Positions 9,052 through 17,125 of a DNA stretch of 64,000 nt are shown here, one piece after another. Source of the stretch: Sphingomonas pseudosanguinis (lineage in GTDB: Bacteria; Pseudomonadota; Alphaproteobacteria; Sphingomonadales; Sphingomonadaceae); NCBI RefSeq assembly GCF_014196255.1, contig NZ_JACIDH010000001.1, forward strand, positions 434,001 through 498,000, given 5' to 3'. A model generated the notes under the pieces. It was given only the letters and a program-made list of their open reading frames with translations, was not told the origin of the DNA and made no database searches. How positions within the stretch are numbered: position 1 is the stretch's first letter; each line of letters starts with the position of its first letter. Made by a program: the position numbers and the translations under genes.

Positions 9052-9897
9052 TCACGCGTCTTTCGCTTTGGGGGTGCTGGGGTCGGAACCCCATTCGGTC
9101 CAGCTGCCGTCATAGACGGGCATCAGGCCGCCGATCCGCTCCGCCGCGAAGGCGAGGGCGCAGGCGGTGATGCCCGAGCCGCAGGTGGCGACCATCGGCC
9201 GGTTCGGATCGACCCCGGCGGCGGCGAATTCGGCGGCGATGGCGTGGGCAGACTTCCAGCGGCCGTCGCCCTCGAACATCCGGTTATAGGGCAGGTTCAG
9301 TGCACCGGGGATATGGCCGGGTTCGACGCCCGGGCGCGGTTCGGGTTCGGCGCCGGCGAAGCGGCCGGGCGAGCGGGCATCGACGATCTGTGCGTCGCCC
9401 GCCTCGACATGGGCGTGAACCTCACGAAGGCTGCGCACGCGCGCCAGGTCGGCATGGGCGACGAACAGGCCGGGGGTTTCGGGCGCGCCCGCCGCACCGA
9501 CCATCACCGGCTGCCCCGCCTCGACCCAGGCCGTCAGCCCGCCATCGAGCAGCGCAACCTTGCTGGCGCCGAACAGGTTCAGCAGCCACCAGACCCGCGC
9601 CGAACTGTGCAGCGGCGAGCGGTCGTACAGCACGATACGGTCGGCATGGCCGACACCCGCCTCACTCATCGCATGCTCGAAATGCTCGGCCGGCGGCAGC
9701 GTCATCGGCAGATCGCTCTCGGGATCGGCCAGGCCGCCCAGCGCCAGGAAGCGCGCGCCGGGAATATGCCCGTCCTCGAACCCGCGCCGCGCGGTCTGGC
9801 CGGTCGGATCGTCGAGGAAATAGGTGACGTCGAGGATACGCACATCCGCCTCGCCCGCGATCGCGGCGAGGTCTTCCGGGGTGATGAGTGGCGGCAT
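9052..9897 (-). CDS. sseA: Sulfurtransferase with two rhodanese domains
   Basis: 281 aa with two rhodanese domains: an inactive N-terminal one (ITPEDLAAIAGEADVRILDV...) and a catalytic C-terminal one with Cys239 in CGSGITA. The CG[S/T]G[V/I]T[A/S] loop points to 3-mercaptopyruvate sulfurtransferase rather than thiosulfate rhodanese. GHIPGA occurs in both domains, as usual. The start at 9897 is supported by GAGGAG about 8 bases upstream; a longer reading would run into the repeat sequence. First gene of sseA-metC-mscS. Confidence 0.92.
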   Translation of the reverse strand: MPPLITPEDLAAIAGEADVRILDVTYFLDDPTGQTARRGFEDGHIPGARFLALGGLADPESDLPMTLPPAEHFEHAMSEAGVGHADRIVLYDRSPLHSSARVWWLLNLFGASKVALLDGGLTAWVEAGQPVMVGAAGAPETPGLFVAHADLARVRSLREVHAHVEAGDAQIVDARSPGRFAGAEPEPRPGVEPGHIPGALNLPYNRMFEGDGRWKSAHAIAAEFAAAGVDPNRPMVATCGSGITACALAFAAERIGGLMPVYDGSWTEWGSDPSTPKAKDA

Positions 9898-9964
9898 CTG
9901 GGGCTCCTCGGTCGGTGGGTCCGTACCTAGGCGCGTTGGGGGCGGGGTCGCAAGCCAAGCAAAG

Positions 9965-10071
9965 CCCCTCTCCCGGCAGGGGGAGGGGTTGGGGAGGGGC
10001 AAGGGCCACGGGCGTTAGTCTCTGTGAGACACCAAGCCCTCCCCCATCCCCTCCCGCCTGCGGGAGGGGAG
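9965..10071. repeat. G/C-rich inverted repeat pair (family C)
   Basis: Two facing units at 9965-10000 and 10037-10071, each with an internal palindrome (CTCCCGCCTGCGGGAG in the right copy). GTCTCTGTGAGACACC sits between them; an almost identical GTCTCGGTGAGACACC precedes the copy at 29737, so this short motif travels with the family. Confidence 0.75.
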
Positions 10072-10095
10072 CGGCTAGAGGTGAGGGTGGGGCGT

Positions 10096-10126
10096 GGCCT
10101 TCGACTTCGCTCAGGCGGAACGGAGG
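10096..10126 (-). repeat. REP-like unit, family A, minus copy
   Basis: A minus-oriented copy of the approximately 31-bp dispersed unit with core TTCAGCCTGAGCGAAGTCGA, here with one change (CGCCTGAGC). It faces away from a plus copy 24 bp further on. Confidence 0.8.
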
Positions 10127-10149
10127 TTATGGAAGGCCTCATATCCCCA

Positions 10150-10234
10150 CCTCCGTTCAGCCTGAGCCCTTCGGCTGGCTGGCAAGCCAGCCGCTCAAGA
10201 TAAACTTCTGCGCTACGCGCAGAAGTCGAAGGCC
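10150..10234 (+). repeat. REP-like unit, family A, interrupted by 54 bp
   Basis: The left part (CCTCCGTTCAGCCTGAGC, 10150-10167) and right part (GAAGTCGAAGGCC, 10222-10234) match family A exactly. They are separated by 54 bp containing two hairpins: GGCTGGC with GCCAGCC, and ACTTCTGCG with CGCAGAAGT (whose last bases run into the right part). Confidence 0.75.
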
Positions 10235-10246
10235 ACGGGAATCGCG

Positions 10247-11794
10247 CTATCCCAACCCCTTCAAAAACCCCGCCGCCTGCGCCCGGATCGCTTTCCGGTC
10301 CGCCGCATCCATCCGGTTCCAGTTCCGATACGGCATCGCCATGCGCGGATTCTCGCCGAAGCGGTCCTCATGCCGTGCGAGGAAATCCCAATAGAGCGCG
10401 TTGAACGGGCAGGCGTCCTCGCCGACCCGCTGCTTCACATCGTACCGGCAATGCCCGCAATAATCCGACATGCGGTTGATATAGGCTCCCGACGACACGT
10501 ACGGTTTGGACGCGATGATGCCGCCATCGGCGAACTGGCTCATGCCGACGACATTGGGCAGCTCGACCCATTCATAGGCGTCGATATAGATTTCCAGATA
10601 CCAGCGATGCACCTCGGCCGGGTCCGCGCCGATCAGAATGGCGAAGTTGCCCGTGACCATCAGCCGCTGGATATGATGCGCGTGCGCGGTGTCGAGCGTC
10701 TGGCCCAGCGCCTGCGCCATGCAGTGCATGTCGGTCTCGCCGGTCCAGTAGAAGCCGGGCAGCGGCCGGTTCGCGCGCAGGAAGTTGCGGTCCACATAAT
10801 CCGGCCCGACATGCCAGTAGAGCCCGCGCACATATTCGCGCCAGCCGATGATCTGGCGGATATAGCCCTCGACCGAATTGAGGCTGGCATTGCCGTCCTC
10901 ATATTCCGCTTCCGCCATCCGGCAGAGTTCCAGCGGGTCGAGCAGTCCCGAATTGATATAGGGCGACAGAACCGAGTGCCACAGCTGATGCTGCCCGGTC
11001 AGCATCGCGTCCTGATAGTCGCCGAACTTGGGCAGGCCGTGCGCCATGAACGCCTCGGCCTGCTTTTGCGCCTCCTCGGCAGTCACGGCATAGGCGAAAC
11101 CTTCAAGTGAACCGGGATGGTTGTCGAAGCGGGCGGCGACCAGTTTCAGGACCTCGCGGGTCATCTTGTCGGGTGCGAAGGTCAGCGGCTCGGGCGGCTT
11201 GTCCTTTTTGGGCGCGGGCTTGCGGTTGTCGGCGTCGTAATTCCACTTGCCGCCCTCGGGCTTGCCGCCCTCGGGCTTGTCGCCCTTCATGAGGAGGCCG
11301 GTCTTGCGGCGCATCAGCCGGTAGAAAAACTCCATGCGGAGTTCCTGGCGGTCCTTGGCCCAGTCCTCGAACTCGGCCTGGCTGGCGATGAAGCGGGTGT
11401 CGGGGCGGATGTCGACGGGAATGCCGAACATCGTCTCCCACGCCTCCAACATGGCGGCCACGCGCCATTCGCCCGCTTGCGTGACGACGATGCGTTCAGG
11501 GTCATGGCGCTCGACCGCGCGTGCGACCTCGCCGGTGAAGCTGCCCGCATTGTCCGGGTCGTCCAGCGTCACATAGTCGACCGTCCACCCCGCCTGTTTG
11601 AGCGCCTCGGCATGGTGGCGCATGGCCGACAGGATATAGGCGATCTTGGCCTTGTGATGGCGCACATACGATGTCTCGTCCGCCACCTCCATCATCAGCA
11701 GCACGGTGCGTTTGGGGTCGGCGCCCTCCAGGCTGGACAGATTCATCGACAATTGATCGCCGAGAATGGGGATCAGCGTTGGCGCTTTGGGCAT
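10247..11794 (-). CDS. phrB: Iron-sulfur bacterial cryptochrome / (6-4) photolyase, PhrB type
   Basis: 515 aa, a cryptochrome/photolyase-related protein (DPRP) that repairs UV (6-4) photoproducts using FAD and a second chromophore. Cysteines 358, 446, 449 and 462 match the [4Fe-4S] ligands known in Agrobacterium PhrB (350, 438, 441, 454), with the same spacing at a constant +8 offset. The N-terminal Rossmann-like antenna domain ([16 protein letters not shown]) and the C-terminal catalytic helices ([28 protein letters not shown]) are intact. A tandem [10 protein letters not shown] in the interdomain linker looks like a short in-frame duplication. The ATG at 11794 ([11 protein letters not shown]) is chosen over a longer reading that would cover the queF start. 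Confidence 0.93.
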   Translation of the reverse strand: MPKAPTLIPILGDQLSMNLSSLEGADPKRTVLLMMEVADETSYVRHHKAKIAYILSAMRHHAEALKQAGWTVDYVTLDDPDNAGSFTGEVARAVERHDPERIVVTQAGEWRVAAMLEAWETMFGIPVDIRPDTRFIASQAEFEDWAKDRQELRMEFFYRLMRRKTGLLMKGDKPEGGKPEGGKWNYDADNRKPAPKKDKPPEPLTFAPDKMTREVLKLVAARFDNHPGSLEGFAYAVTAEEAQKQAEAFMAHGLPKFGDYQDAMLTGQHQLWHSVLSPYINSGLLDPLELCRMAEAEYEDGNASLNSVEGYIRQIIGWREYVRGLYWHVGPDYVDRNFLRANRPLPGFYWTGETDMHCMAQALGQTLDTAHAHHIQRLMVTGNFAILIGADPAEVHRWYLEIYIDAYEWVELPNVVGMSQFADGGIIASKPYVSSGAYINRMSDYCGHCRYDVKQRVGEDACPFNALYWDFLARHEDRFGENPRMAMPYRNWNRMDAADRKAIRAQAAGFLKGLG

Positions 11795-11815
11795 GGCTGT
11801 CCTACATGGCCTTTC

Positions 11816-12256
11816 ATGAAGCATCTCGGCCAGACCAGCGCGCTGCCCGCTTCCCCGGAAGAGGCGGTGCTCGATTATGTTCCCAACCCCCGTCCGGGGC
11901 GCACCTATCTGATCCGGTTCGCCGCGCCCGAGTTCACCTCGCTATGCCCGGTGACCGGCCAGCCCGACTTCGCGCATCTCGTCATCGACTATGTGCCGGG
12001 CGAGACGATCGTCGAGTCGAAGTCTCTGAAGCTGTTCCTGGGCAGCTTCCGCAACCATGCCGGTTTCCACGAGGATTGCACCGTCGGCATCGGCGAGCGT
12101 CTGTTCGAGGAAATGAAGCCGGTGTGGCTGCGCATCGGCGGATACTGGTATCCGCGCGGCGGCATCCCGATCGACGTGTTCTGGCAGTCCTCCGCGCCGC
12201 CCGCCGATCTATGGCTGCCCGACCAGGGCGTGGCGGGGTATCGCGGCCGGGGGTGA
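11816..12256 (+). CDS. queF: NADPH-dependent 7-cyano-7-deazaguanine reductase
   Basis: 146 aa, the short unimodular QueF of the T-fold (tunnelling fold) group. It reduces preQ0 to preQ1 in queuosine biosynthesis. The catalytic Cys44 and Asp51 lie in [12 protein letters not shown]; their spacing matches Cys55/Asp62 of the Bacillus enzyme. The QueF signature [21 protein letters not shown] begins near residue 67. The start codon is only 21 bp from the divergent phrB start, so promoters must overlap the opposing leader or coding sequence. A strong hairpin follows the stop. Confidence 0.95.
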   Translation: MKHLGQTSALPASPEEAVLDYVPNPRPGRTYLIRFAAPEFTSLCPVTGQPDFAHLVIDYVPGETIVESKSLKLFLGSFRNHAGFHEDCTVGIGERLFEEMKPVWLRIGGYWYPRGGIPIDVFWQSSAPPADLWLPDQGVAGYRGRG

Positions 12257-12265
12257 AACCTCTCG

Positions 12266-12302
12266 AAGGGCTATCCCATCCCATGCGGCGGGATAGCCCT
12301 TT
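12266..12302. terminator. Bidirectional hairpin terminator after queF
   Basis: A 12-bp stem (AAGGGCTATCCC with GGGATAGCCCTT) and 12-nt loop lie between the convergent queF and the secreted-protein gene. There are only three T residues on the plus side, so efficiency is uncertain. Confidence 0.75.
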
Positions 12303-12331
12303 GGCGACGTTTGCCGCGCGAACCTGCGGGC

Positions 12332-12895
12332 TTAGCGGCCCGCGACGATTTGAAGATCGGTGTAGAGAAATTCGCCGGTCGAGCAGATCAGCCGTACGAT
12401 CGGCTTGCTGGCCTTGACCGAAAAATTCCGGGACTCGTCACCCAATGTCACCGCCACGGTGCTGCCATCATAGGTCAGACGGAAGGGCTGAACGGTGCCG
12501 AGCTGTACTTCCAGGCTTTTCGGCAAAATCTCATCGTCCTTGCCGTTGACGCTGAAACCCAGAATCTGGACCGCAGACCGCCCGGCAGGGGCCTTTTTCG
12601 GATCGAGCGGCAGCACACCGAGGGTGAAGCCGGCATAGACATCGGCGGGCTGCCCGGTTTCCGTGGCGTCGGCGATGATCAGCTTCGTCGACGGAATATA
12701 GGTTTTGTCCTTGGCTGTGGCGTTCAGTTTCACCTTGCCGCTCACGGTAAATGGCACGGAACCGGCGGGCAGCGTCAGTTCCGAGAAATGACCCGCCGCC
12801 GTGTCGCAATCATAGGTGATGCCTTGCGCATGTGCGGCCGGTGCCGCCGCCAGCAATCCCAACCCCAGCAAATAGCAAACGACACGTGAATTCAT
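12332..12895 (-). CDS. Secreted protein of unknown function
   Basis: 187 aa with a clear signal peptide (LLGLGLLAAAPAAHAQ) and a mature part rich in predicted beta-strands. Two cysteines (YDCDTAAG near the N-terminus of the mature chain and LICSTGEF near the C-terminus) could form a disulfide. I do not recognise a family. A GGGG sequence precedes the ATG by about 7 bases. It converges on queF and is separated from the divergent glycosyltransferase gene by 338 bp. Probably periplasmic. Confidence 0.7.
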   Translation of the reverse strand: MNSRVVCYLLGLGLLAAAPAAHAQGITYDCDTAAGHFSELTLPAGSVPFTVSGKVKLNATAKDKTYIPSTKLIIADATETGQPADVYAGFTLGVLPLDPKKAPAGRSAVQILGFSVNGKDDEILPKSLEVQLGTVQPFRLTYDGSTVAVTLGDESRNFSVKASKPIVRLICSTGEFLYTDLQIVAGR

Positions 12896-13233
12896 GATGT
12901 TCCCCCTGATCGAAATGTACCGATACGTCCCCCCGAACCGGTTGCATGGCAGTCAGCACAGCTGTCCTCCTGGTACAAGGGCGGCCTCGATCGATAAGCG
13001 ATCGGCGTCACACGCAGCTCGCGGCGGAGATGCTTGGCAAACAGGATAATTGTCCTTCCCCGCGGTGATAACATCCTGCCGATGGCGGATTTCGTCCATT
13101 TCACCGCGCTTCCCAGTTGCAGTGCAGCAAATATGTAACACGCCCTGCAACCTTCCTGCCAAATACGGGTTCATGGAGGTGCGTGGTGTGCGGCGGGTCT
13201 GCCGTGGCCGCTACGTCTTCAAGGACATGCGAT
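12896..13233. other. 338-bp divergent intergenic region
   Basis: This region separates the divergent starts of the secreted-protein gene and the glycosyltransferase gene and should hold both promoters. The only structure I noticed is a small palindrome, CGATCG-ATAAG-CGATCG, at 12988-13004. No convincing small gene or RNA was seen. Confidence 0.55.
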
Positions 13234-15504
13234 ATGGTGGAAGCGAACGGAACCGTGATCGAGCGACTGGCGCTGATTGGCAACTTCCTGCCCCGGCAAT
13301 GCGGGCTCGCGACCTTCACCACCGATGTCTATACCGCGATGCGCGACCGCTTTCCCGAACTGGCGGTCGATGTCTATGCGATGGACGATCATCCCGGCCG
13401 CTATGCCTATCCGTCGGCGGTGACCGCCGCCATTCCGCAGCATGATCGCGGCGCCTATATCGACACCGCGCGCCGGATCGAGGCGAGCGGCGCGCAGGCG
13501 ATCTGGGTGCAGCATGAATATGGCATCTATGGCGGTGCCGCCGGCGAGCATCTGCTGGCGATGCTCGATCGCACCACGCTGCCCGTGATCGCCACGCTGC
13601 ATACCGTTCTCGAAAAGCCCTCCGTCGACGAGCGCCGCGTGATGGAGGGGCTGCTGCGCCGCTGCGCGCGCATCATCGTCATGGCCGACAAGGGCCGCGA
13701 CATCCTCCAGCGCGTCTATGGCGCCGATCCGCGCCAGATCGCGATGATCCCGCACGGCGTGCCCGATCGCGACCTGATCGCGCCCGACAGCCTGAAGGCG
13801 AAGTTCGGCTGGGAAGGGCGCAAGGTCGTCTTCACCTTCGGTCTGCTCGCGCCCAACAAGGGGATCGAGACGATCATCGAGGCGCTGCCCGCCGTCGCCG
13901 CGCACCATCCCGAGCTGCTCTACGTGGTGCTGGGCGCGACCCATCCCAATCTGGTGGCGCATGAGGGCGAGGCGTATCGCGACCGGCTGAAGGCGCTGGC
14001 GGGGGCGCGCGGCGTGGCGGACAATGTCGCCTTCGTCGACGCCTTTGTCGATCATGACGACCTGATCGAATATCTCCAGGCCGCCGACATCTATGCGACG
14101 CCCTATACCAACCCGGCGCAGATCACGAGCGGGACGCTGTCCTACGCGATCGGTGTGGGCAAGGCTGTAATCTCGACGCCGTATGTCCATGCGACCGAGA
14201 TCCTGGCCGACGATCACGGCGTGCTGGTCGGTTTCGGCGATGTCGAGGCATTCGCGCGCGAGATCGACCGGCTGCTGTCGGACGAGGCCGCTCGCGATCA
14301 TCTGTCGCAGCGGGCCTATGCTCGTGGTCGCACGATGATCTGGCCGCGTCTGGCCGAGGCGGCGCTGGAGCAGATCGGCGCGGCCATCACCGCGCGTCCG
14401 CGTCGTCTTCAGGCCGAATATCGCCCGGCGATCAAGCCGCTTGCCGCCGATCTGTCCGCCGTCGAGCGGATGAGCGACTCGACCGGCATGTTGCAGCACG
14501 CCATCTACTCGGTGCCCGATCGCCGCCACGGCTATTGCATCGACGACAATGCCCGTGCGCTGATCTTCATGACGCAGGCGCCCGGCATCGATCCCGTCAC
14601 GCGCGATAAGTGGACCACCATCTACGCCTCGTTCCTGCAATATGCCTGGAACCCGGAAGCGCGGCGGTATCGCAACTTCATGCGCTTCGACCGCAGCTGG
14701 TGCGAGGATGTGGGGTCGGAGGATTCCAATGGCCGTACTCTCTGGGCGTTGGGTGTGACCGCGCGCGATGCGCAGATGGCCAAGCACCGCGACTGGGCGC
14801 AGATGTGGTTCGACGCGACCGCCTCGCTGGCACTCGACCTGGGCTCGCTCCGGGCGCAGGCCTTTGCGATGCTGGGTGCCGCCGCCATGCTGGAGGCGCG
14901 GCCGGGGCATCAACTGGCGCGTGCCATCCTCGAAAAGATGCCCGACCTGCATCTGGCTTTGCTGGAAGAGGCGCGCCGGCCTGAATGGCAGTGGTTCGAG
15001 ATCGTTCTCGCCTATGACAATGCCCGCGTGCCGCAGGCGCTGATCGAGGCGGGACGCGCGCTTGGCCGGCAGGACCTGATCGATTGCGGCATTTCGACGC
15101 TCGACTGGATCGTCGCCAAGCAGACCTCGCCCGAGGGACGGTTCCGCGCGGTCGGCAGCGAGAGCTTCGGCCGCCCCTATGCCGAGCCGCTGCAGTTCGA
15201 CCAGCAGCCGCTGGAGGCGCAGGCCACGGTCGAGGCGTGCCAGTCGGCCTATCTTGCGACTCGCGACCCGCGCTGGATCAAGGAGGGCGAGCGCGCCTAT
15301 GGCTGGTTCCTGGGGGTCAACGACCTCGACCTGCCGCTGGCGACCGCCAATGACGGCGGCTGTTTCGACGGCCTGATGCCGACCGGTCTCAACCGCAACC
15401 AAGGCGCGGAGTCGATTCTGGCACTGCAACTGGCCAATTGCGCGATCGCTAGCCTTTGCCAATCCGCCTCAACCATGGCAGGAGCCGAGCGTCACATCGC
15501 CTGA
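13234..15504 (+). CDS. Two-domain protein: GT4 glycosyltransferase plus C-terminal (alpha/alpha)6-type domain
   Basis: 756 aa. Residues 1 to about 385 form a GT-B glycosyltransferase of family 4 type, with HGVPD, the donor-site stretch TFGLLAPNKGIE, and TPYTNPAQITSGTLSYAIGVGKAVIST followed by HATEIL. From about residue 400 the sequence changes to an alpha-helical toroid-like domain (HGYCIDDNARALIF, WCEDVGSEDSNGRTLWALG, WQWFEIVLAYDNARVPQALIEAG, QQPLEAQATVEA), typical of glycoside-processing (alpha/alpha)6 folds. AAGGA 8 bases before the ATG at 13234 sets the start. A GH130 gene follows 65 bp later. The sugar and acceptor are unknown; no signal peptide is seen, so it should act in the cytoplasm. 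Confidence 0.82.
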   Translation: MVEANGTVIERLALIGNFLPRQCGLATFTTDVYTAMRDRFPELAVDVYAMDDHPGRYAYPSAVTAAIPQHDRGAYIDTARRIEASGAQAIWVQHEYGIYGGAAGEHLLAMLDRTTLPVIATLHTVLEKPSVDERRVMEGLLRRCARIIVMADKGRDILQRVYGADPRQIAMIPHGVPDRDLIAPDSLKAKFGWEGRKVVFTFGLLAPNKGIETIIEALPAVAAHHPELLYVVLGATHPNLVAHEGEAYRDRLKALAGARGVADNVAFVDAFVDHDDLIEYLQAADIYATPYTNPAQITSGTLSYAIGVGKAVISTPYVHATEILADDHGVLVGFGDVEAFAREIDRLLSDEAARDHLSQRAYARGRTMIWPRLAEAALEQIGAAITARPRRLQAEYRPAIKPLAADLSAVERMSDSTGMLQHAIYSVPDRRHGYCIDDNARALIFMTQAPGIDPVTRDKWTTIYASFLQYAWNPEARRYRNFMRFDRSWCEDVGSEDSNGRTLWALGVTARDAQMAKHRDWAQMWFDATASLALDLGSLRAQAFAMLGAAAMLEARPGHQLARAILEKMPDLHLALLEEARRPEWQWFEIVLAYDNARVPQALIEAGRALGRQDLIDCGISTLDWIVAKQTSPEGRFRAVGSESFGRPYAEPLQFDQQPLEAQATVEACQSAYLATRDPRWIKEGERAYGWFLGVNDLDLPLATANDGGCFDGLMPTGLNRNQGAESILALQLANCAIASLCQSASTMAGAERHIA

Positions 15505-15569
15505 CGCGCCCGTGCGGCACGAAGGGCGATGGGACGAGCGTTTTGGTAGAGTGGCGAGACGATAGCGCG

Positions 15570-16853
15570 ATGGATTTGTTCAACCACCGGCTGCGGCTTC
15601 ATGCCGATCCTTCCCGCGTCGTGGTCCGCCCCTTTCACATAGCCTGGGGCGGCGGCAATGGCGCACCGCCCAGCCGGACCGAGCGTCTGGTGGGCGAGGT
15701 GCTGGCGATGACGCCGGAAGAGGCGCGCGACCAGTTGGAAACCGTGTTGAAGGATTTCGAGGCACGGCACTGGCAGACGCGGCGCGTCTTCATGACCCGT
15801 TACGACCAGATCGAGGATCTGCTGAAGCTCGACGGGTCGAAGATCAGCGACGAGAAGCGTCAGCTGATCGGCGCCTATTTCTGCCACGAATACAGCTACG
15901 CCGCCGCCGCGCTGATGAACCCCTCGGCGGTGCCGCATTTCGACCAGACCGGCATCCAGCCGGGGTCGCAGCGTATCCTGATGTCGATGCGCGCGGTGGG
16001 TGAGGGGCACATCTCCTCGGTCGCCTTCCGCGAAGGCATCATCAACGACCAGAACCAGCTGCGCCTCGCGCCCGAGCCGCCCTTCGCGACCGCGACCGAC
16101 GTGCATGGCTGGGGCGACGACGATGTGCCCAACGGCCCCGTCACGGTGCACCGCCACCGCGACTCGACGCTGTCGGGCACAGTCATCTTCCCGATTACCC
16201 AGGCCCAGTCCAAGGGGCTGGAGGACATGCGGATCGTCCAGTTCACGCATGACGACGGCGCGGTCGAGTGGATCGGCACCTACACCGCCTATGACGGCGC
16301 GGGCATCCAGTCCGAGCTGATGCGCACGCGCGACTTCCGGTCGTTCGACCTGGTGCCGATGACCGGATCGGCGGCACGCAACAAGGGCATGGCGCTGTTC
16401 CCGCGCAAGGTCGCCGGCCAGTACATGATGATCGGGCGGCAGGACGGTGAGAATCTATTCCTGCTCAAGTCCGACTCGCTGACCCACTGGGACGAGGGCG
16501 AGAAGATTTTGACCCCCGTCTATCCCTGGGAGCTGGTGCAGATCGGCAATTGCGGCCCGCCCATCGAGACGGACGAGGGCTGGCTGCTGCTGACCCACGG
16601 CGTCGGCGCGATGCGCAAATATTCGATCGGCGCGGCGCTGCTCGACAAGAACGATCCCTCCAAGGTGCTCGGTCGCACGAAGCAGCCGATCCTTGCCGCC
16701 AAGGATCAGGACCGCGAGGGCTATGTGCCCAACGTCGTCTATTCCTGCGGTGCGATCCGGCACGGCGACTCGCTGTTCCTGCCGTACGGCATTGCGGACA
16801 GCTCGATCGGCTTTGCGTTCGTGAAGATCAGCGAGCTGCTGGCGGCGATGTGA
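15570..16853 (+). CDS. GH130 family mannoside phosphorylase / hydrolase-like protein
   Basis: 427 aa with a five-bladed beta-propeller sequence of the GH130 family. The proton-donor motif appears as LEDMRIV (family E-D-P-R). Further matches are ARNKGMALFPRKVAGQYMM, PWELVQIGNCGPPIETDEGWLLLTHGV, and the closing VPNVVYSCGAI with PYGIADSSIGFA. GH130 enzymes act on beta-mannosides, usually by phosphorolysis that yields mannose 1-phosphate. The ATG at 15570 gives a normal N-terminus; upstream codons are open but unlike the family. It lacks a signal peptide and forms a unit with the preceding GT4 gene. The exact linkage (beta-1,2 or beta-1,4) cannot be told from the sequence. Confidence 0.85.
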   Translation: MDLFNHRLRLHADPSRVVVRPFHIAWGGGNGAPPSRTERLVGEVLAMTPEEARDQLETVLKDFEARHWQTRRVFMTRYDQIEDLLKLDGSKISDEKRQLIGAYFCHEYSYAAAALMNPSAVPHFDQTGIQPGSQRILMSMRAVGEGHISSVAFREGIINDQNQLRLAPEPPFATATDVHGWGDDDVPNGPVTVHRHRDSTLSGTVIFPITQAQSKGLEDMRIVQFTHDDGAVEWIGTYTAYDGAGIQSELMRTRDFRSFDLVPMTGSAARNKGMALFPRKVAGQYMMIGRQDGENLFLLKSDSLTHWDEGEKILTPVYPWELVQIGNCGPPIETDEGWLLLTHGVGAMRKYSIGAALLDKNDPSKVLGRTKQPILAAKDQDREGYVPNVVYSCGAIRHGDSLFLPYGIADSSIGFAFVKISELLAAM

Positions 16854-16899
16854 TGACGCGGTGGCGCGGGTAGCAATACCGCGCCACCAGCCCCCTTTT

Positions 16900-17105
16900 C
16901 ATTCCTCCCCTGTAAGGGGAGGGTGTGCGAGCTTTGTCGTGCCCCCGGCACGTCAAGATGGTGCCCGGGGTGCACCATCTCGCTCGCACACATCCGAAGG
17001 ATGGTGGAGGGGTGTAACCCCTCGGTAGACGAAGTATGCCCCCGTTACCGGGACACCCCTCCGTCAGGGCTACGCCCTGCCACCTTCCCTTGCAGGGGAG
17101 GAATG
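16900..17105. repeat. MITE-like element with 13-bp terminal inverted repeats (family D, copy 1)
   Basis: The 206-bp element starts with CATTCCTCCCCTG and ends with its perfect complement CAGGGGAGGAATG. The interior has GGTGGAGGGGTGT and ACACCCCTCCGTCAGGGC followed by TACGCCCTGCC, shared with the copy at 27579 (and partly with the one at 41573). No transposase is encoded. It fills the gap between the GH130 and OPT genes. Confidence 0.75.
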
Positions 17106-17125
17106 ATCGTCCGTCTTAGTGCGGC

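Larger units (their letters stand above)
9898..10246. other. Gene-free 349-bp stretch filled with repeats
   Basis: No credible gene. It holds a family C inverted pair (9965-10071) and a pair of the REP-like family A units (10096-10126 and 10150-10234). It lies between sseA and the 3' end of phrB, both on the minus strand, so it is the 3' region of phrB and the promoter region of sseA. Confidence 0.8.

Noticed and set aside
12896..13233. Small RNA or tRNA gene between the divergent genes
   Set aside because: No cloverleaf, CCA end or strong terminator was found; only a 6-bp palindrome.
13219..15462. Long minus-strand frame opposite the GT4 gene
   Set aside because: The plus-strand gene has clear motifs and a good ribosome binding site; the minus frame has none.
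15456..15569. N-terminal extension of the GH130 protein
   Set aside because: The upstream in-frame codons overlap the GT4 gene and do not resemble the family; the ATG at 15570 gives the normal N-terminus.
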